Counted from the stretch's first letter, positions 50,879 through 59,276 are shown. The stretch: 64,000 nt of DNA from Algoriphagus marincola DSM 16067 (GCF_000429405.1 NZ_KE386897.1:380031-444030); one strand, 5' to 3'. Numbers and translations: made by a program. Notes: a model not told the origin generated them from the letters alone.

Positions 50879-52542
50879 AAAAGCTAGTCTTCAGTTTCGC
50901 TATTTATATCATTGCATGCGGGATTTCCTTTGCACAGTTAAGCTCTGAAAAGGAATTGCTTCTAGATTCCATATTTCAGGAATGGAATCAGTCGGGGATG
51001 CCTGGGGGAACGGTTGGGGTGATGCAAGACGGTAGAATCATTTATTCCAAAGCTTTCGGCTTGGCCAGTTTGGATTTTGAGGTTCCTAACACACCGAGCA
51101 CTCTATATAATATAGCTTCGGTTTCCAAGCAATTCACAGCGATTGCTATTCTCAGAATGGCGGAAAAAGGACTCCTTTCGCTGGACGATGATATTCGGAA
51201 ATACCTGCCCGAATTGCCTGATTTTGGCCAAAAAATCAATTTTCGTCACTTAATTCATCATACCAGTGGATTAAGAAGTGTGCATGACATGTTGGGTTTA
51301 GCTGGTTGGAGAGGAGATGATGTCCGAACCAATGAAGATGTATTTCGATTTTTGACTTTGCAAACAGACTTGAATTATCCGGTTGGGGAACGATATGGCT
51401 ATTGTAATTCAGGTTATGTCCTGATGGCTTTGGTGGTAGAGCGGCTTATCGGGAGGTCATTTGCTGAATGGATGAAAAGCGAGGTTTTTGAACCACTCGG
51501 TATGAACCATACCTATGTAGAAGATAACTATACACGGGTAGTTCCGGGAAATGCCTCTTCCTATTATCACAGTCAGGAGAACGTATTTGAGCGAGCCATG
51601 GACTATTGGAACTACACCGGGGCAGGAAATATCCATTCAACCACCGAAGACCTACTGCTTTGGGCTAAAAATCTTTATGATCCAAAACCAGGATGGGAAA
51701 ATACTTTTGAGCAAATGAAGGAGCTTGGAAGGTATTCCAATGGGCAGCTTGGCAATTATGCCTTTGGATTATTTGTAGATAAATATAGGGGCCAAAAGAG
51801 AATCCATCATTCCGGATCGATTGGAGGTTTTCGAGCTCAGATTGCCACTTTTCCAGACTTGAATCTGAGCATTTCGATCCTTTCCAACTTCAGTTCTTCA
51901 AATTTGGGACAAAAACTCATTGGGGTTTCTGAAATTCTTTTGGATATCGATGGAACATCCAATAGCCAATCAGCATCTCCGCAGCAAGTGAAGCAAAGTG
52001 TAGATCCAAAACTTGCGAAACTTATTGGAGGATATTACTGGGATACCTACGAAAAGAGGGTATTTCAGATTCAAAAAAAGGGAGAAGAACTCATTGCAAT
52101 TGTCGGAACTTCTGAACGTATACTTGAGTATTTTGGTGATGGAAAATTCAATATAAAAGACGCTGATGGACGAAAATTGAGGTTTGATATTCAAAATGGA
52201 GAAGTAAGTAGTGCCAAGTCGATTTCAAAAGAAGGCATAGTAAACATCTGGGTTCCTCTTGGGGAAAATTCCTTTTCAGCATCTGACCTGAAGGATTTTG
52301 AAGGAGAGTATTACAGTGAGGAGCTACAAACTTCGTATAAATTTAAAGTAGTTGGAGATTCATTGATGGTCTATCATCCAAGGCATGGTGATATATCCTT
52401 GGAAAGAATTACTGCAAATGCTTTTAGAGGAAATTGGCCTGTCAATATTGTAGAATTTATTACTGACACAAAAGGGTATGTAAATCAAGTTAAGCTGTCA
52501 AATAGCAGAGTTAAAAATCTTATGCTTACCCGGATAGATTAA
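50875..52542 (+). CDS. Secreted serine hydrolase, class C fold plus C-terminal domain (paralogue)
   Basis: A 555-residue exported enzyme (signal ending CGISFAQ). S82-V-S-K85 (ASVSKQF), Y-C-N in YGYCNSGYVLM and H-H-S-G in RIHHSGSIGGF give the class C motifs. The C-terminal beta-rich domain (about 375-555) matches that of the enzyme at 38123-39793, with which it is collinear throughout. The YxN Asn is present, unlike in the left-edge enzyme. Likely substrates are peptides or esters. It lies second in the operon led by the membrane protein and 30 bp ahead of an amidohydrolase gene. Confidence 0.9.
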   Translation: MKKLVFSFAIYIIACGISFAQLSSEKELLLDSIFQEWNQSGMPGGTVGVMQDGRIIYSKAFGLASLDFEVPNTPSTLYNIASVSKQFTAIAILRMAEKGLLSLDDDIRKYLPELPDFGQKINFRHLIHHTSGLRSVHDMLGLAGWRGDDVRTNEDVFRFLTLQTDLNYPVGERYGYCNSGYVLMALVVERLIGRSFAEWMKSEVFEPLGMNHTYVEDNYTRVVPGNASSYYHSQENVFERAMDYWNYTGAGNIHSTTEDLLLWAKNLYDPKPGWENTFEQMKELGRYSNGQLGNYAFGLFVDKYRGQKRIHHSGSIGGFRAQIATFPDLNLSISILSNFSSSNLGQKLIGVSEILLDIDGTSNSQSASPQQVKQSVDPKLAKLIGGYYWDTYEKRVFQIQKKGEELIAIVGTSERILEYFGDGKFNIKDADGRKLRFDIQNGEVSSAKSISKEGIVNIWVPLGENSFSASDLKDFEGEYYSEELQTSYKFKVVGDSLMVYHPRHGDISLERITANAFRGNWPVNIVEFITDTKGYVNQVKLSNSRVKNLMLTRID

Positions 52543-52572
52543 AATTTCTAAGACACCTTATTCAATTTAAAA

Positions 52573-53922
52573 ATGAAATTATTCATTCTGGGAATACTAT
52601 TGCCTTTTCTAAATGAGGTTATTCAGGGTCAAAAGTCTGATACACTGCTAATTAATCATGTGAATGTGATTAGCATGACCTCTAATCAGGTATTGGAAGA
52701 CCAAGAAGTTCTGATTGTAAATCAGAAAATTCAACGTATTCAAGCTGCATCGAATAGTCCGAAATCAGGCAATTACCAAGTAGTGGATGCTTCGGGAAAG
52801 TATTTGGTTCCAGGATTTCATGAGATGCACTTTCATTGGAGAAATCAACTAGGAGGTATCGAGCGCGATCTGAATCTTTTGCTGGCCAATGGGGTGACCA
52901 CAGTCCGGAATATGGCAGAATATGACTGGCAGGATCAGGTGGCTATCCGGGAAAAAATTAATTCAGGTGAAGTTCTGGGTCCCAGATATTTCACCACAGG
53001 ACCTTACTTGAATTCCTCCATGCTGCAAAGTGAGGAGGAGGCGAGAGAAATGGTTCAACTCCATGTCGAAAAGGGATATGATTTCCTGAAAATCGCAGAC
53101 AATCTCCCAGAAAATACCTACCTGAGTCTCTTGGAGGAAGCCGAAAAAGAAGGGCTTCCAGTCATCGGACATGCGCAACGGGCAATGGATTTAGACTACT
53201 CCCTGAGAATGAAGTCCATCGAGCATGTGGAGGAATTTGTCTATCTCTTTGGGGAAACTCAGCGAAATGATGGGGATTTTCTGGCCAAAATGGTGGAGGA
53301 AATTAAGACCAGCGGGATTACCGTTGTTCCTACGCTAAAGGTTTTCGAGCGGATAGTAAATTACCTCCATGATTCTGAGTTCGAAAAGTTGGGTAAAGTG
53401 GAATATGCAAAATACATGCTTCCCGGTGATAGGAATTATTGGCTTTCGGAGCAAAATCCATATCGAAGGGACTTGAAGGGAAAAGTGCTTTTCGATAAAG
53501 ATGCCGAGATTTTAGTAAGCGAATGGCTGGTATGGATGCAGGATTTCACCCTTCGACTCTCCGATGCTGGAGTGCCGCTTATGATCGGTTCCGATACCTT
53601 CGGCTTAGTTGTTCCAGGCTTTTCCCTTCATGAAGAAATGGCGCTTTTGCAAGACTTGGGGATGGAACCCTTCGAAATTTTGAAAGCAGCAACAGTTACT
53701 CCAGCCCGATACCTTGGGACTCAGGCACTGGAAGGAAGCATTTCTCCAGGGAAAAACGCGAATCTCGTTCTTCTCAACTCCAATCCTCTAGAGGATATTC
53801 AGTCCACCCAGAAAATAGCCGCAGTTATCCTAAATGGAAAATTTATGGATCGAAATGCATTGGACTCCCTCTTACAAGAGGTTTTGGAAATCAATGCTGT
53901 ATCAGAAAACATTAAAAACTAA
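52573..53922 (+). CDS. Secreted amidohydrolase family protein
   Basis: A 449-residue metal-dependent hydrolase with a short signal peptide (MKLFILGILLPFLNEVIQGQ). The H-x-H metal motif is at H86-F-H88 (GFHEMHFHW); later ligands are in PVIGHAQRAMD, IEHVEEF and GSDTFGLV (the Asp near 340). KIADNL supplies a Lys in the position of the carbamylated lysine of the imidazolonepropionase-like subgroup. The C-terminal GTQALEGSISPGKNANLVLL is the usual beta-sandwich return. Peptidase or prolidase-like activity is plausible for secreted members. The gene lies between two serine hydrolase genes in one operon. Confidence 0.92.
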   Translation: MKLFILGILLPFLNEVIQGQKSDTLLINHVNVISMTSNQVLEDQEVLIVNQKIQRIQAASNSPKSGNYQVVDASGKYLVPGFHEMHFHWRNQLGGIERDLNLLLANGVTTVRNMAEYDWQDQVAIREKINSGEVLGPRYFTTGPYLNSSMLQSEEEAREMVQLHVEKGYDFLKIADNLPENTYLSLLEEAEKEGLPVIGHAQRAMDLDYSLRMKSIEHVEEFVYLFGETQRNDGDFLAKMVEEIKTSGITVVPTLKVFERIVNYLHDSEFEKLGKVEYAKYMLPGDRNYWLSEQNPYRRDLKGKVLFDKDAEILVSEWLVWMQDFTLRLSDAGVPLMIGSDTFGLVVPGFSLHEEMALLQDLGMEPFEILKAATVTPARYLGTQALEGSISPGKNANLVLLNSNPLEDIQSTQKIAAVILNGKFMDRNALDSLLQEVLEINAVSENIKN

Positions 53923-53935
53923 ACCAAAAATAAAA

Positions 53936-55018
53936 ATGTACACATTCAGAAAATTCAGTCTAGCCTTTTTGGCTGTTTTTACATCCGTTTCAATCCTTTC
54001 TAATCCACTTCTGGCACAATCAATAGAGGCAAAAATCGACAGCCTTCTGAACGAGATGTTTGATTCGGAAGGACCGGGAGCGGTTTTTATGGTAGCCAAA
54101 GGCGGTGAGCCGATATACCGAAAAGCATTTGGTATGTCCAATTTGGAATTGGAAGTGACAATGGTTCCTGAAAATGTTTTCCAGATCGGTTCTATGACCA
54201 AGCAGTTTACAGCAGTTGGAATCTTGATGTTAGCAGAAGAAGGAAAACTCAGCATAGAAGATGATGTGAGAAAGTACATTCCAGATTTTCCTGTTCAAGG
54301 GGAAAAATTGACCATTCAACATTTATTGAATCATACATCCGGAATCAAGGATTTTACAAAAATGAGATCAATCATGTCGATTGCCAGAACTGATCAAAGT
54401 CCAAAGGAGTTGGTTGATTTTTTCAAGGATGAACCAGTGGATTTTCTTCCGGGGGAAAAATTTGAATACAATAATTCAGGTTATGTGGTTTTGGGTCATG
54501 TAATGGAGCTAGTTTCTGGTATGAGCTATGAGGATTTTATTGAGCAGCGAATTTTTCAAAAATTGGGTATGAGGAATTCCCGCTATGCTTCCGATCGGGA
54601 ATTGGTGAAAATGCGTGCTTATGGTTACCATGATCGAAATGGATACACCAATAAAATGTGGGTGAGTTTGACTATTCCCTATGCCTCAGGCTCGTTGATG
54701 TCTACTGTAGATGATCTACTGATTTGGCAAAATGCCTTGAATACAGATGTACTTATGAAGCAGGAAAGCCTGCAAAAGGCCTTTACTCCAGGGGCTTTAT
54801 CCAATGGAGAGACTTTGACATACGGATATGGCTGGCATCTCAAAGATTTCGATGGAGTTCCGGTCAGAGAGCATGGGGGAAGTGTTTTTGGATTTAAATC
54901 CATGGGGGTTTATCTTCCAGAGCAGGATATTTACGTTGTTGGATTGAGTAATTGCGATTGTAACTCTCCTACAGTGATCACCCGGGAAATTGCCAAACTG
55001 GCTTTAGACCAATTTTAA
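53936..55018 (+). CDS. Secreted serine hydrolase, beta-lactamase class C fold (short form)
   Basis: The start at 53936 (MYTFRKFSLAFLAVFTSVSI) gives a signal peptide ending PLLAQ; the longer frame overlaps the amidohydrolase end and is rejected. The product has 360 residues. Motifs: S-M-T-K in IGSMTKQF near 80, Y-N-N in FEYNNSGYVV and H-G-G in REHGGSVFGF. It has no extra C-terminal domain, unlike the two ~555-residue paralogues. The operon position after the amidohydrolase suggests sequential degradation of one substrate class, which is inference. Confidence 0.9.
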   Translation: MYTFRKFSLAFLAVFTSVSILSNPLLAQSIEAKIDSLLNEMFDSEGPGAVFMVAKGGEPIYRKAFGMSNLELEVTMVPENVFQIGSMTKQFTAVGILMLAEEGKLSIEDDVRKYIPDFPVQGEKLTIQHLLNHTSGIKDFTKMRSIMSIARTDQSPKELVDFFKDEPVDFLPGEKFEYNNSGYVVLGHVMELVSGMSYEDFIEQRIFQKLGMRNSRYASDRELVKMRAYGYHDRNGYTNKMWVSLTIPYASGSLMSTVDDLLIWQNALNTDVLMKQESLQKAFTPGALSNGETLTYGYGWHLKDFDGVPVREHGGSVFGFKSMGVYLPEQDIYVVGLSNCDCNSPTVITREIAKLALDQF

Positions 55019-55033
55019 TAAAACTCCTGTAAA

Positions 55034-55477
55034 GTGAACTATACAATAGGAACATGTGAGCCTTCTATCTTTCCACTTTTAGTGGAGATTTGGGAGGATT
55101 CTGTAAGAAAAACCCATGATTTTTTGTCAGAAGAGGATATTGCTTACTTCAAACCATTGATACTGGATTCTTATTTATATGCGGTCGACCTACGGGTAGT
55201 TCGTGATTCCAATAATCAAATCTTAGGTTTCTTAGGGGTTGCCGAAGGAAATTTGGCGATGTTATTTTTACATTCGGATGCTTTTGGCAAAGGACTGGGG
55301 AGATTCTGCCTAGATTATGCTATAAGTGAAATGGGAGTTGAGAAATTAGATGTCAATGAGCAGAACGAGCAGGCTTTGGGCTTCTATTTACACTGTGGGT
55401 TTAAAATAATCGGACGTTCTGAATTGGATCCACAGGGAAAGCCTTTTCCAATTTTGCATTTAGCATTGAAGCATTAA
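55034..55477 (+). CDS. GNAT family N-acetyltransferase
   Basis: A 147-residue acetyltransferase starting with GTG at 55034, 15 bp after the previous stop (no ATG is available). It begins NYTIGTCEPSIFPLLVEIWEDSVRKTH, typical of the group. The acetyl-CoA loop is reduced to FGKGLGRFCLDYAI, and the C-terminal EQALGFYLHCGFKIIGR is motif B. The substrate is unknown. It closes the operon that begins at 50300. Confidence 0.9.
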   Translation: MNYTIGTCEPSIFPLLVEIWEDSVRKTHDFLSEEDIAYFKPLILDSYLYAVDLRVVRDSNNQILGFLGVAEGNLAMLFLHSDAFGKGLGRFCLDYAISEMGVEKLDVNEQNEQALGFYLHCGFKIIGRSELDPQGKPFPILHLALKH

Positions 55478-55508
55478 TTCAATCATTTTTTTTCCAAAAT
55501 TCCACTTC

Positions 55509-55552
55509 TTAACCCAAGTCAATTTTTGGGAGAGAAGTGGATTTTACTTTTG
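55509..55552 (+). promoter_or_regulatory. FNR-type site and -7 box, MDR oxidoreductase promoter
   Basis: TTAACCCAAGTCAA (55509-55522), a 22-nt gap, then TACTTTTG (55545-55552). The box ends 25 nt before the ATG at 55578. The site is embedded in a hairpin: TCCACTTCT (55501-55509) pairs with AGAAGTGGA (55533-55541) and CCCAA with TTGGG inside. Confidence 0.78.
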
Positions 55553-55577
55553 AAGTGTAAATCAAAACTCTTTGAAA

Positions 55578-56537
55578 ATGAAAGCATTTACTTTCAAAAG
55601 ATATGGGGAACCAACTGTGTTGAATCCCGATACACTGGAAAAACCTGAGCCAAAAGCCAATGAGCTTTTGGTGAAAATCCACGCCACTTCCGTGACTGCA
55701 GGAGACTGGAGAGTCCGTAGCGCAACTCCTTTTCCTATTCGGTTTCATTCCGGGATTTTAAAGCCAAAGAATACTTTGCTTGGTCATGAGTTTGCCGGAG
55801 TAGTTGAAATGGTCGGAGAGGAAGTGGTCGAATTTCAGGTTGGGGACCGCGTATTTGGAAGCATGGGGATGAAGTCAGGGACTTATGCCGAATACGTAGC
55901 AGTCGATGTTGAGTCGCCTTTGGCAAAAATACCCGACGGCTTGAGCTTTGAGGAAGCTGCGGTGGTTCCGATTGGCTTTCTTTCTGCATATCATTTTCTT
56001 CAAAAAGTAAATCTGAAGCCGGGAATGAAGGTATTGATTCATGGAGTATCCGGGTCGGTTGGGTCAGCTATGCTTCAATTGGCTAAAGCAAAGGATGCAT
56101 ACGTAATAGGGGTCTGCAGTTCAAAAAATGCGAGTTGGGTGAAAAAATGGGGAGCTGATCAGGTAATTAGCTACGATAAAGAGAACTTTACGTCACTTTC
56201 TGAAAAATTTGATCTGATTATTAATGCGGTAGGAAAAACTTCTTTTCGGGAGATCAAGCATTTACTTAATCCCGAGGGGAAATATTTGTCAAATGATGCC
56301 GCCTTATCCGATTATTTGGATTTGCTGACACAGACCTTAGGAGGTAAAAAAGAGCAAATCATTGTCGGGATTGCTGAGCAAAAAAAGACTGACTTGAGAG
56401 TGATTCAATCTTTGCTGGCGGAAAGAAAAATCAGACCTTACTTGGATAGAGTTTATTCATTCAACGAAATCCCTGCCGCCCATACTTATGTGGAAAAAGG
56501 AAGAAAAGCAGGGAATGTGGCTATTCATGTTGCATAG
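55578..56537 (+). CDS. Zinc-free MDR-family NAD(P)-dependent oxidoreductase
   Basis: A 319-residue medium-chain dehydrogenase/reductase, starting MKAFTFKRYGEP at 55578 (an in-frame TTG 6 bp earlier is rejected). GHEFAGVVEMVGEEV is the MDR signature and LIHGVSGSVGSAMLQLAK the nucleotide-binding turn. The catalytic and structural zinc cysteines of alcohol dehydrogenases are missing, so it belongs with the quinone oxidoreductase-like enzymes. It acts in the cytoplasm on an unknown carbonyl or quinone. Its promoter carries the FNR-type site, and the next gene (opposite strand, 1 bp away) encodes a Crp/Fnr regulator. Confidence 0.92.
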   Translation: MKAFTFKRYGEPTVLNPDTLEKPEPKANELLVKIHATSVTAGDWRVRSATPFPIRFHSGILKPKNTLLGHEFAGVVEMVGEEVVEFQVGDRVFGSMGMKSGTYAEYVAVDVESPLAKIPDGLSFEEAAVVPIGFLSAYHFLQKVNLKPGMKVLIHGVSGSVGSAMLQLAKAKDAYVIGVCSSKNASWVKKWGADQVISYDKENFTSLSEKFDLIINAVGKTSFREIKHLLNPEGKYLSNDAALSDYLDLLTQTLGGKKEQIIVGIAEQKKTDLRVIQSLLAERKIRPYLDRVYSFNEIPAAHTYVEKGRKAGNVAIHVA

Positions 56538-56538
56538 G

Positions 56539-57111
56539 TCAGGCTTTGGTGGCCAACCGTTTTCGAATTCTGCTAAGAGACTCTGGTTTTACTCCAAGAT
56601 AAGAAGCAAGAATATACTGGGGAACCCTGTTGAGGAGTTCTGGTTGATTTTCCTGAAGTTCCAAGTAGCGTTTCTCCGGTGACTTGATCATGTAATCAGC
56701 GAGCATTTGTTGGTTTTTCCCAAACTCCTGCTCTATGGATACCCGACAAACCGATTCAAAAACTGGTACTTTCTTTATTAATTCCTGTTCGTTATCGTAA
56801 CTCAGAATGGTCAGCGTGCTGTCTTCTACACATTCCAAATAATGATTGGCCGGCGTTTTATTCAGGTAGCTGGAAAGGGAAGCAATGGGTTGGCCTTCTT
56901 CAAAAAAGTGGATGGTTCTTTCTTCTCCATCGATCAGGTAAAACAGGCGAACCAATCCTTTGAGATTGAAATAGGATTCTCTGGCCACTTGGCCTTCTTT
57001 CAAAAGGATAGTACCTTTTTTGAACGTCTTGATGGGGATTAATTCGTCGATGATTTGAGCCTCCTGATCAGTCAGGGGGATTTCAAATAGGGATGAGCTT
57101 CGCGTAACCAT
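56539..57111 (-). CDS. Crp/Fnr family regulator, FNR-type recognition helix, no Fe-S cysteines (1)
   Basis: A 190-residue protein: a cyclic-nucleotide-binding-like beta-roll (about 20-115; FKKGTILLKEGQVARESYFNL) and a short C-terminal HTH (PQYILASYLGVKPESLSRIRKRL, 165-187). The recognition helix has E177-x-x-S180-R181, the FNR contact motif for TTGA/TCAA half-sites. Only two cysteines are present and none form an FNR-type N-terminal cluster, so the signal is not oxygen through [4Fe-4S]. It is a candidate regulator of the four FNR-type promoters nearby. It converges with the oxidoreductase gene (1 bp gap). Confidence 0.9.
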   Translation of the reverse strand: MVTRSSSLFEIPLTDQEAQIIDELIPIKTFKKGTILLKEGQVARESYFNLKGLVRLFYLIDGEERTIHFFEEGQPIASLSSYLNKTPANHYLECVEDSTLTILSYDNEQELIKKVPVFESVCRVSIEQEFGKNQQMLADYMIKSPEKRYLELQENQPELLNRVPQYILASYLGVKPESLSRIRKRLATKA

Positions 57112-57147
57112 GACACAAAATAAGGGTTTTCAAAAAACTTAGGGATT

Positions 57148-57726
57148 TCACCAGTCCATTTTCTTTTTCATTCGGCTGAAAAACTCGGGGGTGACACCCA
57201 GATAGGAGGCAATTAATTTCTGAGGGATTCGGGTTTCGTACTTTCTGAATTTATCATGGAATGCCCGGTACCGTTCTTCGGCTGATTGACTGATGGTTTC
57301 TAAAATTCGCTCTTGAAAGGCCACAAAAGCCCTTTGGGTGACGATTCGGAAAAAGCGCTCTAAGGAAGGGATTTGTGCATAAAGCTCTTCCAGGTCTTCA
57401 TAGGATAGTTCCAAAACCGTACTTTCCTCCAAGGCCTGAACATTGAAAATAGCCTCTTTCTGGGTAATAAAGCTCTTCAAATCACTGATCCACCAACCTT
57501 CAAAGGCAAATTGGATGATATGATCGAGGCCTTTGGAATCAGTAAAATAGGCCATGACAGAGCCGTCAATGACGAAATTGGTCACTTTGCTTTTGCCTCC
57601 TGCAAAAACCAAAAACTGACCTTTTTTGAAGTTGCGGTTGCTGAGTTTGGATAGGATCAATGCCTTTTCAGACTCAGAGAGCGAGATATATTTATCCAGA
57701 CTTTGCCATAGGAGCTCAGGATTCAT
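57148..57726 (-). CDS. Crp/Fnr family regulator, FNR-type recognition helix, no cysteines (2)
   Basis: A 192-residue paralogue-type regulator of the preceding protein: beta-roll at about 15-115 (NFKKGQFLVFAGGKSKVTNF) and HTH at 167-188 (PQKLIASYLGVTPEFFSRM), with E181-x-x-S184-R185 as the recognition motif. It contains no cysteine at all. The cNMP pocket Arg/Glu signature of CRP is not evident, so the ligand is unknown. An FNR-like palindrome (57728-57741) lies 1 bp upstream of its start codon, which suggests autoregulation. It is separated from the second regulator gene by 36 bp and is divergent from the cyclase operon. Confidence 0.9.
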   Translation of the reverse strand: MNPELLWQSLDKYISLSESEKALILSKLSNRNFKKGQFLVFAGGKSKVTNFVIDGSVMAYFTDSKGLDHIIQFAFEGWWISDLKSFITQKEAIFNVQALEESTVLELSYEDLEELYAQIPSLERFFRIVTQRAFVAFQERILETISQSAEERYRAFHDKFRKYETRIPQKLIASYLGVTPEFFSRMKKKMDW

Positions 57727-57727
57727 C

Positions 57728-57741
57728 TTGATCTAGGTTAA
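57728..57741 (-). promoter_or_regulatory. FNR-like palindrome next to the second Crp/Fnr start codon
   Basis: The minus strand reads TTAACCTAGATCAA. It ends 1 bp before the ATG of the regulator at 57148-57726 and has no TAnnTTTG box 22 nt away on either strand, unlike the four activator-type sites. A repressing, autoregulatory role is plausible. Confidence 0.55.
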
Positions 57742-57750
57742 GTGAAAGAC

Positions 57751-57794
57751 TTAATCCAGGTCATTCGACAGGGATTGCAAATGGTGGACCTTTG
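57751..57794 (+). promoter_or_regulatory. FNR-type site and -7-like box, cyclase operon promoter
   Basis: TTAATCCAGGTCAT (57751-57764), a 22-nt gap, then GACCTTTG (57787-57794), one base off TAnnTTTG. The box ends 33 nt before the ATG at 57828. This is the weakest of the four matches in both elements but keeps the exact spacing. Confidence 0.65.
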
Positions 57795-57827
57795 AAGGGT
57801 CATTATAAACCAAAAAATTATAATATC

Positions 57828-58811
57828 ATGAAAAAATGGATGTTCATTTCCTATTTCTTAACCTTTCAGGCAGGTTTTGGCCTTTCACAGGTCATGTTAT
57901 CTGAAGAAGTTGGAATCAGCCCTTGGGGCCCCGAAGATGAAATAGGTACGCTCAATTTGATGAGCGATCAGAGTAGATTAGTGGTGTTGAGCCGGATTGG
58001 GTCTGGAAAAATCTATGACTTGAGTGTGGAGTATTTTGTTGGAATGCCCAGCTTTCATGCTTTGGGAGATCCAGCCTATCAATTTTGGATGACCCACACT
58101 CCCAAAGGTACGCTCATTGACAATCCCAATGGAATGGGAGAGGCGATGAATTCCAAAGTCAGCTATACCGGCGATGCTATTTCCATGTATACCCACATGG
58201 GAACCCATATCGATGCATTGAATCACTTTGGCTTGAATAATAAAATCTGGAATGGCTTTTCAGCTGATGAATACTTAGGTGACAAGGGTTGGAAAAAAAC
58301 TGGGGCTGAAACTATTCCTCCCATAATCGGAAGAGGTGTTTTAATAGACGTCCTGGCTCTGAAAGGAGTAGAACAGCTGCCTGATAATTATCGAATCAAC
58401 TCTTTTGATTTGAAATCAGCGCTCGAAAAGCAAGGAACGAAACTGGAGAAAGGAGACATTGTACTCATTCGAACCGGGCAAGCTAGGCATTACGAACATG
58501 CTGACCAGTATCTGGATAACTACCCCGGGATCAACCTAGACGCAGTTAAATGGCTAGTGGAAGATCAAGGGATCATGCTTTTGGGTGCAGATAATTTAAG
58601 TTTCGAAGCATTTCCTCCAGAAAGGGAAGACAATTGGGTTCCAGTCCATACTTATTTGTTGGCCGAAAAAGGTGTCATGTTTATCGAGCAAATGAATCTG
58701 GAGAGTTTAGCCCAAGATAAGGTTTATGAATTTGCTTTTATCGGTAGCTCACTAAAGTTGAGAGGAGCTTCTGCAGCACCAATGCGTCCAATAGCTATAC
58801 CTATCCAATGA
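57828..58811 (+). CDS. Cyclase family protein (kynurenine formamidase-like)
   Basis: A 327-residue protein when started at 57828 (MKKWMFISYFLTFQAGFGLS), which gives a signal peptide. The metal motif HxGTHxDxxxH is complete as H123-M-G-T-H127-I-D129-A-L-N-H133. IRTGQARHYEH and GADNLSFEAFP belong to the conserved core. The family cleaves formyl-kynurenine or related amides, or isomerises small cyclic substrates; a secreted member must act on another substrate. It is the first gene of an operon with a DMT transporter (ATGA overlap) and enzymes. Its promoter has the FNR-type site. Confidence 0.9.
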   Translation: MKKWMFISYFLTFQAGFGLSQVMLSEEVGISPWGPEDEIGTLNLMSDQSRLVVLSRIGSGKIYDLSVEYFVGMPSFHALGDPAYQFWMTHTPKGTLIDNPNGMGEAMNSKVSYTGDAISMYTHMGTHIDALNHFGLNNKIWNGFSADEYLGDKGWKKTGAETIPPIIGRGVLIDVLALKGVEQLPDNYRINSFDLKSALEKQGTKLEKGDIVLIRTGQARHYEHADQYLDNYPGINLDAVKWLVEDQGIMLLGADNLSFEAFPPEREDNWVPVHTYLLAEKGVMFIEQMNLESLAQDKVYEFAFIGSSLKLRGASAAPMRPIAIPIQ

Positions 58812-59269
58812 TTGATCTGAAAATGGAAAATCTTCATTTGATGGTGGGGGCCTTTGGAGTTGGAATTCTGATTGTCTTGCAAGGCAGTCTAAATGCGCAG
58901 CTTGGGGTAAGGTTAGACAATGCATTAGTAGCATCTTCTATAAGTCTCCTAGTCAGTGCTTCACTCGGTGTATTGGTATTGCTACTTACTAAAGAGAATA
59001 TGGCTGTGCTGGAAAAAATTCAGACCATTCCATTGTACTTATTGTTCTTGGGGGGAGTTCTGAGCTTTCTTGCAATTGCTTCTTTTTACTATGTAATTCC
59101 AAAAATCGGGATTTCTACTACGGTCGCCTTTGGTTTAAGCGGTCAATTGATTTTTGCTGGATTGGCTAGCCACTTTGGGTGGTTTGGATTACCTGTTGAG
59201 CCCATCACGTTAAAAAGAATGATGGGAATCTCCCTGATGATTCTTTCAGTATTACTAATTAAATCCTAG
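58808..59269 (+). CDS. DMT superfamily transporter, DUF606 (YdcZ) half-size
   Basis: A 153-residue protein with five membrane segments; MVGAFGVGILIVLQGSLNAQLGVRL and the C-terminal GLSGQLIFAGLASHFGWFGLP are characteristic of DUF606. Half-size members are thought to act as dimers, and the substrate is unknown. The ATG overlaps the stop of the cyclase gene by 4 nt. The sequence also has an alternative ATG (MENLHLMV) five codons downstream. Confidence 0.88.
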   Translation: MIDLKMENLHLMVGAFGVGILIVLQGSLNAQLGVRLDNALVASSISLLVSASLGVLVLLLTKENMAVLEKIQTIPLYLLFLGGVLSFLAIASFYYVIPKIGISTTVAFGLSGQLIFAGLASHFGWFGLPVEPITLKRMMGISLMILSVLLIKS

Positions 59270-59276
59270 TGGTAAA

